Part shown: piece after piece, positions 1-5,243 of the stretch
Layout of the letters: every line of letters begins with the position of its first letter
How positions within the stretch are numbered: the stretch's first letter is position 1
Origin: Hyphomicrobiales bacterium
GTDB lineage: Bacteria; Pseudomonadota; Alphaproteobacteria; Rhizobiales; Xanthobacteraceae
DNA length: 7,912 nucleotides
Assembly (NCBI GenBank): GCA_026400425.1
Contig: JAPLPC010000525.1
Span: 1-7,912, forward strand
Direction of reading: 5' to 3'
The notes under the pieces: generated by a model
What the model was told of the DNA's origin: nothing
Database searches by the model: none
What the model saw: the letters and a program-made list of their open reading frames with translations, nothing else
Program-made: the position numbers and the translations under genes

Positions 1-206
1 ACGTTGTGATCGACCACGGCGAGCGTCTTCGACGGCGCATGCACTTTGCGGCCTGCTGCGCGCAAACCCTCGAAGGCCTGCGGCGAGGTCACTTCATGCA
101 CCAGATGGCGATCGATATAGAGCAGGCAGGTGCCGTCATCGGCCTGCTCGACGACGTGGTCGTCCCAGATCTTGTCGTACAAAGTGGTCGGTTTGGATGT
201 TGTCAT
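1..206 (-). CDS. leuC: 3-isopropylmalate dehydratase large subunit, N-terminal part
   Basis: LeuC pairs with LeuD as isopropylmalate isomerase, a cytoplasmic [4Fe-4S] aconitase-family enzyme that converts 2-isopropylmalate to 3-isopropylmalate in leucine biosynthesis. Only the first 68 codons are present; the gene runs off the left edge, so the iron-sulfur cysteines are not visible. The reading MTTSKPTTLYDKIWDDHVV, then CLLYIDRHLVHEVTSPQAFEGL and TLAVVDHN is the standard start of bacterial LeuC. In this family the H of LVHEV and the DHN segment contribute to the active site. The ATG at 206-204 gives the usual N-terminal length, but no good Shine-Dalgarno precedes it (only a weak AGG about 10 bases upstream). 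A possible small ORF lies upstream on the same strand and might be cotranscribed. Product identity is firm; how it is transcribed is inferred. Confidence 0.95.
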   Translation of the reverse strand, partial: MTTSKPTTLYDKIWDDHVVEQADDGTCLLYIDRHLVHEVTSPQAFEGLRAAGRKVHAPSKTLAVVDHN

Positions 207-306
207 TTTGCTTGGGCCTGACTTGGAGTTTCGGGCCAGTCGCTGCTGCCGGTGGGTTTGCCGCATCGGGGGGCGAAGGCGCGCAACTGAAAAACGAACG
301 GCTTAA

Positions 307-338
307 CGCGTGCGATGGCTCACGCGCTTCTAAGCGCG
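307..338 (-). repeat. Two overlapping, mutually exclusive hairpins at the small-ORF stop
   Basis: Hairpin A is a perfect inverted repeat with 7-bp arms (323-329 and 332-338) and a 2-base centre. Hairpin B pairs CGCGTG (307-312) with CACGCG (321-326) around an 8-base loop. They share 323-326, so both cannot form at once. The TGA stop of the candidate ORF (322-320) lies inside B and next to A, so a terminating ribosome would affect their folding. Neither is followed directly by a good T-run: a five-T run lies about a dozen bases past B. Regulatory meaning is speculative. Confidence 0.3.
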
Positions 339-439
339 CCCACGATCGAGGTCGTGAAGCGACCGAAGAAGCGACCGGGCAAGCGGCTGTGATCGTCGAT
401 CACGATGCGCAAAGCGTGCTGGTGCAGGTCTAGAGACAT
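320..439 (-). CDS. Candidate small ORF (39 aa) upstream of leuC, unknown function
   Basis: I do not recognise this peptide. The minus-strand frame from ATG 439-437 to TGA 322-320 encodes 39 residues starting MSLDLHQHALRIVIDDHSRL and ending with a hydrophobic/basic tail (TTSIVGALRSA). Evidence for coding: from the fourth codon on, roughly 30 of 36 codons end in G or C, like neighbouring genes, whereas the opposite strand over the same bases does clearly worse. An in-frame ATG nine bases upstream (448) would add MTG. Neither ATG has a Shine-Dalgarno, but a promoter-like pair places the predicted transcription start at or next to ATG 439, so leaderless translation is possible. The stop lies 113 bp before leuC. 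It has five scattered Leu codons and no Leu run, so it does not look like a classical leucine leader peptide. It could also be non-coding leader RNA. Confidence 0.35.
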   Translation of the reverse strand: MSLDLHQHALRIVIDDHSRLPGRFFGRFTTSIVGALRSA

Positions 440-445
440 TCCAGT

Positions 446-474
446 CATATAGCATCGGGGAAAGACAACGCCAA
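446..474 (-). promoter_or_regulatory. Possible sigma-70-type promoter upstream of the small ORF and leuC
   Basis: On the minus strand TTGGCG (474-469) is separated by exactly 17 bases from TATATG (451-446). These match the -35 and -10 consensus at 4 of 6 positions each. A start seven bases beyond the -10 falls at about 439, the A of an ATG. It lies downstream of the rplS-side terminator and is the only plausible promoter I see for leuC within the gap. Prediction from sequence only. Confidence 0.3.
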
Positions 475-513
475 TGCGACAACACTCTCATGTCGTCGCG
501 GCAAACACCCAAC

Positions 514-541
514 AAAAAAGCGCGGCTTGCGCCACGCTTTT
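514..541 (-). terminator. Rho-independent terminator after rplS
   Basis: On the minus strand an 11-bp stem (541-531 with 526-516, one G-U pair) closes a GCAA tetraloop (530-527), which is of the stable GNRA type. The 3' arm runs into six consecutive T residues (519-514). It begins 34 bases past the rplS stop codon, in the right orientation to end the ffh-rpsP-rimM-trmD-rplS transcript and to insulate leuC from it. Confidence 0.85.
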
Positions 542-574
542 CCGAATTTCTGAAGCTTCGCAAACTGCGAAGGG

Positions 575-976
575 TTACTCGGCGGCAGCCGCAACCTTGG
601 CGACCTTGGCGGGGCGCTCGGTTTTCTTTTCGGTGATGCGGGCCGACTTGCCGCGCAGATCGCGCAGGTAATACAGCTTGGCGCGACGCACCTTGCCTCG
701 ACGCACGACCTTGATCGAGTCGATCATCGGGGAGAGCAGCGGGAACACGCGCTCGACGCCTTCGCCATACGAAATCTTGCGAACGGTGAAGCTCTCATTG
801 ATGCCACCGCCGTTGCGGCCTATGCAGACGCCTTCATAGGCCTGCACGCGGGAGCGCTCACCTTCGACAACCTTGACGTTGACGATGACGGTGTCGCCGG
901 GACCGAATTCCGGGATCGTCTTGGTGGCGGACAAGCGGTCGAACTGCTCTTTTTCAAGCGTCTGAATGAGGTTCAT
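575..976 (-). CDS. rplS: 50S ribosomal protein L19
   Basis: L19 sits at the interface between the 50S and 30S subunits and contacts 16S rRNA in intersubunit bridges. The 133-residue product carries the family core: MNLIQTLEKEQ start, FGPGDTV around 24-30, QAYEGVCIGR around 45-54, FTVRKIS (63-69), GVERVFPL (73-80) and RRGKVRRAKLYYLR (92-105). E. coli L19 has 115 residues; the surplus is a Lys/Ala-rich C-terminal tail, common in alphaproteobacteria. I chose ATG 976-974 because MNLIQ is the usual beginning and GGAG (986-983) lies six bases upstream; the frame stays open further upstream but that sequence does not resemble L19. It is the last gene of the operon, 122 bp after trmD, and is followed by a strong terminator. 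Confidence 0.97.
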   Translation of the reverse strand: MNLIQTLEKEQFDRLSATKTIPEFGPGDTVIVNVKVVEGERSRVQAYEGVCIGRNGGGINESFTVRKISYGEGVERVFPLLSPMIDSIKVVRRGKVRRAKLYYLRDLRGKSARITEKKTERPAKVAKVAAAAE

Positions 977-1098
977 CGAAATCTCCATCGGCGGCGCGCC
1001 CAGACGTCGGCGCGGGCTGCGCGCGAAACTCTTACCCTGCCAGTGCACGGATGTGGCGCTGCTCTACAGCAAAGCAAAGCCGTTGTCACCCGTCTGTG
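977..1098 (-). other. trmD-rplS spacer (122 bp), GC-rich possible leader
   Basis: This spacer is long for an operon whose rpsP-rimM junction is only 6 bp. It holds the rplS Shine-Dalgarno, short GC-rich complementary runs near the rplS end (for example GCGCG/CGCGC) and a CTTTG-CTTTG direct repeat near the trmD end. I see no gene, no clear terminator and no convincing promoter in it. A 5' leader acting on L19 synthesis is possible but unproven. Confidence 0.3.
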
Positions 1099-1854
1099 TC
1101 ACTCGGGCGTCGTGAATTTTCGCGATTTTCGCGTCTTGCCCGATTCCGGCGCTTTCGGCCGCGCTGCCCACAGATCGGGCCGCCGCTGTTCCGTCAAAGC
1201 CTCGGACTCCGCCAGCCGCCAGGCGGTGACCTTGGCATGGTCGCCGGACAGCAGGACATCGGGAATCGAGCGCCCCTCGAACACCTGCGGCCGCGTGTAT
1301 TGCGGGTACTCGAGTAATCCGTGCGAAAAACTCTCGTCGGAGCCGGATTCCAGCTTTCCCATCACCCCCGGCAGCAGCCGCACGCAGGCGTCGATCAGGG
1401 TCAAAGCCGCGATTTCGCCGCCGGACAGCACGTAATCGCCGATCGAAACCTCTTCGAGCCCCCGCCCGTCGATGACGCGCTGATCGATGCCCTCGAAGCG
1501 GCCGCACACGATCAGCGGCCCCGGGCCGGCCGCCAGTTCCGCCACCCGTGCCTGGGTCAATGGCCGACCGCGCGGACTCATCATCAATCGCGGACGCTCT
1601 GCCGCGGCATCGACGGCATCGATCGCCGCGGCCAGCACGTCTGCCCGCAGCACCATGCCCGGCCCGCCGCCGGCCGGCGTGTCATCGACGCTGCGATGCT
1701 TGTCGGTGGCGGAGGCGCGGATGTCCCGCGCCTCCAGCGACCACAGGCCGGAGGCGAGTGCACGGCCGGCGAGGCTGATGCCGAGCGGCCCCGGAAACAT
1801 CTCGGGAAACAGCGTCAATACGGTGGCGCGCCAGGGTGTCGAAGTGGAGCTCAT
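1099..1854 (-). CDS. trmD: tRNA (guanine-N1)-methyltransferase TrmD
   Basis: TrmD uses S-adenosylmethionine to methylate N1 of G37, next to the anticodon, which prevents +1 frameshifting; it is a dimeric SPOUT enzyme of the cytoplasm. The 251-residue product shows VLTLFPEMF near residue 12, GGGPGM (62-67), the SAM-binding trefoil-knot segments VCGRFEGIDQR (116-126) and SIGDYVLSGGE (137-147), an acidic pair D173-E174 where the catalytic acid of the family lies, and YPQYTRP (183-189). Length matches the family (E. coli 255). The ATG at 1854-1852 is the only sensible start, because an in-frame TGA stands a few codons upstream. It has no Shine-Dalgarno, and its ATG overlaps the TGA of a small upstream frame as ATGA, so translation may depend on coupling. 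It follows rimM after 121 bp. Confidence 0.96.
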   Translation of the reverse strand: MSSTSTPWRATVLTLFPEMFPGPLGISLAGRALASGLWSLEARDIRASATDKHRSVDDTPAGGGPGMVLRADVLAAAIDAVDAAAERPRLMMSPRGRPLTQARVAELAAGPGPLIVCGRFEGIDQRVIDGRGLEEVSIGDYVLSGGEIAALTLIDACVRLLPGVMGKLESGSDESFSHGLLEYPQYTRPQVFEGRSIPDVLLSGDHAKVTAWRLAESEALTEQRRPDLWAARPKAPESGKTRKSRKFTTPE

Positions 1855-1975
1855 GGCGTTTCATCGCGCGTTGGACACGGGGCGTCAAACCAAGCGCCGG
1901 AGTTCGTTACGATCACGGCTCTTCGGAGCAGCATGAAGAATGCCGCACCGCGTCCGGGACACACATAACTAAACC
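1855..1975 (-). other. rimM-trmD spacer with open frame overlapping the trmD start
   Basis: One minus-strand frame is open across the whole 121-bp spacer. From ATG 1934-1932 it encodes 27 residues (MLLRRAVIVTNSGAW at the start) and ends with TGA 1853-1851, overlapping the trmD ATG by ATGA. A GTG at 1964-1962 would make it 37 residues; in a different frame, an ATG at 1966-1964 sits seven bases after GAGG at the rimM stop and opens a 17-codon peptide. Third-position GC over the 37 codons is only about 60 percent, lower than in the neighbouring genes, so I do not call a CDS. A short stem GCTC-TTCG-GAGC (plus-strand reading) lies at 1918-1929. It may be a repeat remnant or a coupling leader. Confidence 0.3.
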
Positions 1976-2503
1976 TCAGTCGGCCGCTTCGGGCCCGTCG
2001 CCGACGATCTCGCCGGGCATCTCGACCACGACCTTGCCGGCCGCGATATCCACGGTCGGCACGACCGCATCGGTGAACGGCAACAGCAGCGTCGGCCCAG
2101 AAGGCGGCGCGATCTCGATGATGTCGCCGGCGCCGAAGTCATGCATGGCAAGCACGCGACCGATCGTCTCGCCGGCGGTATTCACCGCAGCGAGCCCGAT
2201 CAGGTCGGCGTGGTAATATTCACCATCTTCGGTATCGGGCAGCGCATCGCGCGCCACATAGAGCTCGATGCCATTGAGGCGGGCGGCGGCATCGCGATCG
2301 GCAACGCCTTTCAGCGTCGCCACCAGATGGCCCTTGGCCTCGCGGACATTGTCGATCTCGATGGTCCGCTTGCCGTCCTTGGTGGCAAGCGGGCCGTAGT
2401 CGAGCACGGCATAGGGATCCTCGGTGAAGGTCCACAGCCGCACCTGGCCGCGCACCCCGTGCGGCGCGCCGATGCGCGCGACGCAGATTTGCGCGGTGGT
2501 CAT
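1976..2503 (-). CDS. rimM: 16S rRNA processing / ribosome maturation factor RimM
   Basis: RimM helps mature the 3' (head) domain of the 30S subunit and binds ribosomal protein S19; it acts in the cytoplasm on assembling subunits. The 175-residue product has the two expected parts: an N-terminal RimM domain with GAPHGVRG (12-19) and GVADRDAAARLNG (66-78), and a C-terminal PRC barrel beginning with DGEYYHADLIGL (93-104) and containing LLPF (140-143). Size agrees with the family (E. coli 182). The ATG at 2503-2501 starts 6 bp after the rpsP stop. Its own Shine-Dalgarno is weak (AAGAG), so coupling to rpsP is likely. The C-terminus is acidic. Position between rpsP and trmD is the classical order. 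Confidence 0.97.
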   Translation of the reverse strand: MTTAQICVARIGAPHGVRGQVRLWTFTEDPYAVLDYGPLATKDGKRTIEIDNVREAKGHLVATLKGVADRDAAARLNGIELYVARDALPDTEDGEYYHADLIGLAAVNTAGETIGRVLAMHDFGAGDIIEIAPPSGPTLLLPFTDAVVPTVDIAAGKVVVEMPGEIVGDGPEAAD

Positions 2504-2509
2504 ATGCTC

Positions 2510-2830
2510 TTACTTGGCTTCGGCGGCCTTGCGCTCCTTGCGCGGCACGGCCTTCTCGGGATTGTTGCGGGCTTCGCGCTTCATGATGCCGGCGGCATCG
2601 AGGAAGCGGGCCACGCGGTCCGACGGCTGCGCGCCCTTGGCGAGCCAGGCCTTCACCTTCTCGAGGTCGAGCTTCAGGCGAAGCTCGTTGTCCTTGGCGA
2701 GCAGCGGATTGAAGTAGCCGAGACGCTCGATGAAGCGGCCATCGCGCGGGAAGCGGGAGTCGGCGACGACGACGTGATAGACCGGGCGCTTCTTGGTACC
2801 TGCACGGGCGAGACGGATGACGACGGACAT
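2510..2830 (-). CDS. rpsP: 30S ribosomal protein S16
   Basis: S16 binds 16S rRNA in the body of the 30S subunit and promotes its assembly. The 106-residue product starts MSVVIRLARAGTKKRPVYH, continues with VVVADSRFPRDGRFIERLGYFNP (20-42) and the Leu/Lys-rich helix region near 49-62, all diagnostic of S16. It is longer than the E. coli protein (82) because of a charged C-terminal tail (KREARNNPEK onwards), as is common in Rhizobiales. ATG 2830-2828 is preceded by AGGAGA (2841-2836) at ideal spacing, the strongest ribosome-binding site in the operon. It lies 48 bp after ffh and 6 bp before rimM. Confidence 0.98.
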   Translation of the reverse strand: MSVVIRLARAGTKKRPVYHVVVADSRFPRDGRFIERLGYFNPLLAKDNELRLKLDLEKVKAWLAKGAQPSDRVARFLDAAGIMKREARNNPEKAVPRKERKAAEAK

Positions 2831-2878
2831 GAGATTCTCCTGAGTGTATTCGTTCGAATGTGAATTGGGTTGATCGCG

Positions 2879-4327
2879 TTATTTCTTTTTCCCGAAACCG
2901 GGAAAGCCGCCCAAACCGGGTAGCGTTGGTTTGCCCAAACCTGACAGGCCCGGGAAATCTTTCGGCAGGTCGGGCAATGCGCCCGGCCCCTGCGGCATCT
3001 TTTCGGCCATCGCCTTGATCTGGTCGGGTGACGGCATGCCGCCGCCGGCACCACCGCCGAAGCCCATCGCCTGCGCCAGGCCGGCCATCGGGCCGCGCTT
3101 GCCGGAGCCCATGGCCTTCATCATGTCGGCCATGTTGCGATGCATCTTCAGCACCTTGTTGACTTCCTCGACCTTGAGGCCGGCGCCGGCCGCGATGCGC
3201 TTTTTACGGCTGGCCTTGAGGATGTCGGGCGACTTGCGCTCCTGACGCGTCATCGAATCGATGACCGCGATCTGGCGCTTCACCACGCGGTCGTCGAGAC
3301 CGGCGGCGGCGATCTGGTTCTTCATCTTGGCGATGCCGGGCATCATGCCCATCAGGCCGGACAGACCGCCCATATTGGTCATCTGGATCAGCTGCTCGCG
3401 CATGTCGTTCAGATCGAACTGACCCTTGCGCATGCGCTCGGCGGTGCGCGCGGCCTTCTCGGCGTCGATGCTGGCGGCGGCCTTCTCGACCAGCGAGACG
3501 ACGTCGCCCATGCCGAGGATGCGGCCGGCGATGCGGCTCGGATGGAAGTCTTCCAGCGCGTCGGTCTTTTCGCCGGTACCGATCAGCTTGATCGGCTTGC
3601 CGGTAACCGCACGCATCGACAGCGCCGCACCACCGCGGCCGTCGCCGTCCACGCGGGTCAGCACGATGCCGGTGAGGCCGACGCGTTCGTTGAAGGAGCG
3701 CGCCAGATTGACGGCGTCCTGGCCGGTCAGCGAATCCGCGACCAGCAGCACTTCATGCGGATTGGCGGTCGATTTGATCTCGGCCGCTTCCGACATCATC
3801 GCTTCGTCGAGGGTGGTGCGGCCGGCGGTATCAAGCAGCACGACGTCGTAGCCGCCGAGCTTGGCGGCCTCGATGGCGCGCTTGGCGATCTGCGCGGGCT
3901 GCTGGCCGGCGACGATCGGCAGCGTCGGCACGTCGAGATCGCGGCCGAGCACCGCGAGCTGCGCGAGTTTCGCGGTGGTGGTGGTCTTACCGGAGCCCTG
4001 CAGACCGACCATCATGATGGCGACCGGCGGCACGGCATTGAAATCGAGACCGCCTTCACCGTCGCCGCCGAGCGTTTTGACCAGCTCGTCATGGACGATC
4101 TTGACGACCATCTGGCCGGGCTTGACCGACTTCACGATGGTGGCGCCAACCGCCTGTTCGCGCACGCGATCGGTGAAGGAGCGCACCACGTCGAGCGCGA
4201 CGTCGGCCTCTAACAGCGCACGGCGCACTTCGCGCATGGCGGAATCGACATCGGCTTCCGACAGCGCACCGCGCCCGGTGAGCTTATCGAGAATTCCGCC
4301 AAGCCGTTCCGACAGATTGTCGAACAT
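2879..4327 (-). CDS. ffh: Signal recognition particle GTPase Ffh, with ~25-residue in-frame gap in the G domain
   Basis: Ffh binds 4.5S RNA and signal sequences and, with FtsY, delivers nascent membrane proteins to SecYEG. The 482-residue product has an N domain (1 to about 95), P-loop GLQGSGKTTTT (108-118), DTAGR (166-170), TRVDGDGRGG (224-233), GTGEKTDALE (250-259), and a methionine-rich M domain with SRKKRIAAG (373-381) for SRP RNA binding. The tail is Gly/Pro-rich (GGFPGFGKKK). ATG 4327-4325 gives the canonical MFDNLSERL start, with GGAAG nine bases upstream; further upstream in-frame sequence is not Ffh-like. Anomaly: AKLA (119-122) is followed directly by QLAVLGRD (123-130). In E. coli Ffh, 25 more residues lie between these points, including the second beta strand and DVYRPAA (G2/motif II), needed for Mg-GTP binding and SRP-FtsY activation. 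Everything else is intact and in frame. As written the GTPase should be inactive, unless this is a sequence or assembly error. Confidence 0.95.
   Translation of the reverse strand: MFDNLSERLGGILDKLTGRGALSEADVDSAMREVRRALLEADVALDVVRSFTDRVREQAVGATIVKSVKPGQMVVKIVHDELVKTLGGDGEGGLDFNAVPPVAIMMVGLQGSGKTTTTAKLAQLAVLGRDLDVPTLPIVAGQQPAQIAKRAIEAAKLGGYDVVLLDTAGRTTLDEAMMSEAAEIKSTANPHEVLLVADSLTGQDAVNLARSFNERVGLTGIVLTRVDGDGRGGAALSMRAVTGKPIKLIGTGEKTDALEDFHPSRIAGRILGMGDVVSLVEKAAASIDAEKAARTAERMRKGQFDLNDMREQLIQMTNMGGLSGLMGMMPGIAKMKNQIAAAGLDDRVVKRQIAVIDSMTRQERKSPDILKASRKKRIAAGAGLKVEEVNKVLKMHRNMADMMKAMGSGKRGPMAGLAQAMGFGGGAGGGMPSPDQIKAMAEKMPQGPGALPDLPKDFPGLSGLGKPTLPGLGGFPGFGKKK
3953..3967 (-). other. Junction of the apparent ffh in-frame deletion
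   Basis: At this point codon 122 (A) is followed by codon 123 (Q, 3961-3959). The minus strand reads CTCGCG-CAG-CTCGCG, so a 6-base direct repeat flanks the joint, compatible with slippage or recombination between short repeats in a longer parent. About 75 bases of coding sequence are missing relative to normal Ffh. The exact endpoints cannot be fixed without an orthologue. Confidence 0.7.
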
Positions 4328-4580
4328 CGCGTACTGCTTCCGAATGCCATTCGAGAAATGGCGGTGAACAAAACAATTTCGCGCCCGAGGGCGCATCGCG
4401 CTGTCGGGCGTTGACCTCCGGTCTCAAGGGCCGGTCGGCGGGTCGAAAAGAAGACTTTCCGAGAATTTGGTGGGTTTAATGACGGGAAATGGCCGGGAAG
4501 TCAATCTCCAGGAGGGGAACCGGAGGATGTGGAGTGGCCAGAAAGGTGTTATATTGCGTGTATCACGGGGTCTGAGCGCC
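4328..4580. other. Divergent intergenic region between ffh and the toxin-antitoxin pair
   Basis: The 253 bp must hold promoters for ffh (minus) and the antitoxin (plus). On the ffh side there is a GCGCCC-GA-GGGCGC stem (4381-4394) without a following T-run in either direction, and short overlapping inverted repeats just upstream of the ffh ribosome-binding site (CGAAT/ATTCG near 4341-4353 and CCATT/AATGG near 4347-4361). I find no convincing -35/-10 pair for ffh. On the plus side there is an AGGAGG (4510-4515) and a TATATT (4550-4555), described separately. No gene is supported here. Confidence 0.5.
4546..4566 (+). promoter_or_regulatory. Possible antitoxin operator overlapping a -10-like box
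   Basis: An imperfect inverted repeat, GTGTTATA (4546-4553) and TGTATCAC (4559-4566), matches at 6 of 8 positions around a 5-base centre. It contains TATATT (4550-4555), a plausible -10, 15 bases before the antitoxin ATG; no good -35 is visible. Toxin-antitoxin promoters are normally repressed by the antitoxin through palindromes in this position. Prediction only. Confidence 0.3.
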
Positions 4581-4823
4581 ATGAAAAACGTCAGTTTGGC
4601 CGAGGCGAAGGCCAATATCGCCGAAATATTCGAGACGGTCGAGCGGGGCCAGAGCGTCACGATCACTCCGGATCAATCGACCGACGCAGATACTTCGTTT
4701 CGCAAGGACCGCCTCGAAATTTCACTTCAGGCCATGCGCGAATTGCGGGAACTGAGGAAGAAGTCGGGTAAAGTCACCCGCGAGGAAATCCTGGCGTGGA
4801 GAGATGAGGGAAGGCGCTCGTAA
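4581..4823 (+). CDS. Phd/YefM-type antitoxin of a VapBC-like module
   Basis: The 80-residue product begins MKNVSLAEAKANIAEIFETV and ERGQSVTIT (21-29), the DNA-binding and dimerising N-terminal half of Phd/YefM antitoxins. It ends with a charged helical segment (SLQAMRELRELRKKSGK, then REEILAWRDEGRRS) of the kind that wraps the partner toxin. It should neutralise the PIN nuclease encoded next and autorepress the operon. Its TAA overlaps the toxin ATG by one base (TAATG), the usual antitoxin-first, coupled arrangement. Odd point: after TIT (27-29) family members normally continue with RxGxxxAxL (as in Phd ITRRGREPAVIV), but here P30-DQSTDADTSF follows, so about 8-10 residues of a conserved strand are missing. 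ATG 4581 fits the family start but lacks a good Shine-Dalgarno; an in-frame ATG at 4527 behind AGGAGG would add 18 residues. Confidence 0.8.
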   Translation: MKNVSLAEAKANIAEIFETVERGQSVTITPDQSTDADTSFRKDRLEISLQAMRELRELRKKSGKVTREEILAWRDEGRRS

Positions 4824-5230
4824 TGCGCTTCGTCGTCGATGCATCGATTGCCGCTTCTTGGTGTTTCGACGATGAAGACGATCCCGTCGCGAATAAAGCT
4901 TTTCAGCTTCTGGAAGCTCGGGCCGAAGCGATTGCTCCCGCCTTGTTCTGGTTTGAGCTTCGTGACGTTGCCCTCGTTGGGCTGCGGCGAGATCGAATTT
5001 CTCCCGATCACTTAGTCGATGTACTCGCGCGCATCGATAGAGCCGCGATCGAGCTCGAACCGATGCCAGGCAGTTCTGCCGTTTTCGACCTCGCCCGCCG
5101 CCACAACCTCACCTTCTACGACGCCGCCTATCTCGAACTGGCACTGCGCGAAGACATCGCACTGGCCACGCTCGATCATGCGCTGGTTCGCGCCGCCACG
5201 GCTGAAGGTGTGCCCTTGATCGCCGCGTGA
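4823..5230 (+). CDS. VapC-like PIN-domain ribonuclease toxin
   Basis: PIN-domain toxins are Mg-dependent endoribonucleases that cut tRNA or rRNA when freed from antitoxin. The 135-residue product shows the four acidic positions: D6 in FVVDASI, E45 in FWFELRDVAL, D100 in TFYDAAYLELA, and D118 in LATLDHAL. The length is typical, so the toxin looks intact. The start codon overlaps the antitoxin stop by one base, and a GAAGG lies about nine bases upstream. Base composition of the first part of the gene (about 50 percent GC over 4861-4920) is lower than in neighbouring genes, while the end (about 60 percent over 5101-5160) is nearer the chromosome average, which suggests a transferred module. The cellular target cannot be read from the sequence. 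Confidence 0.88.
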   Translation: MRFVVDASIAASWCFDDEDDPVANKAFQLLEARAEAIAPALFWFELRDVALVGLRRDRISPDHLVDVLARIDRAAIELEPMPGSSAVFDLARRHNLTFYDAAYLELALREDIALATLDHALVRAATAEGVPLIAA

Positions 5231-5243
5231 TACACGCCTCGTC

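Noticed and set aside
356..378. GAAGCGACC direct repeat as a tandem array or CRISPR-like element
   Set aside because: Only two short copies a few bases apart; no regular spacing and no further units. No CRISPR array, tRNA, rRNA or insertion sequence was seen anywhere in the window.
389..403. Perfect palindrome GTGATCG-T-CGATCAC as a regulator site
   Set aside because: The one-base centre could suit a dimeric regulator, but it lies inside the candidate small ORF, downstream of its promoter, has no second copy in the window, and such GATCG-rich palindromes arise easily in this GC-rich DNA.
330..563. 77-codon minus-strand frame between rplS and leuC
   Set aside because: It runs through the rplS terminator hairpin and contains no recognisable protein features. 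The shorter, better-biased frame at 320-439 is preferred.
1321..1968. 215-codon plus-strand frame over trmD
   Set aside because: Antisense to the well-supported TrmD; composition typical of a GC-rich shadow frame.
2141..2863. 240-codon plus-strand frame over rimM and rpsP
   Set aside because: It covers two firmly identified minus-strand genes and their junction, so it is a shadow frame.
3140..4213. 357-codon open frame on the plus strand opposite ffh
   Set aside because: It is the antisense shadow of the high-GC ffh gene: His/Asp/Gly/Leu-rich low-information sequence without family motifs, whereas the minus strand gives a clear Ffh.
4381..4394. GCGCCC-GA-GGGCGC stem as a terminator
   Set aside because: No T-run follows on either strand and no gene ends nearby; at most a structured 5' leader of ffh.
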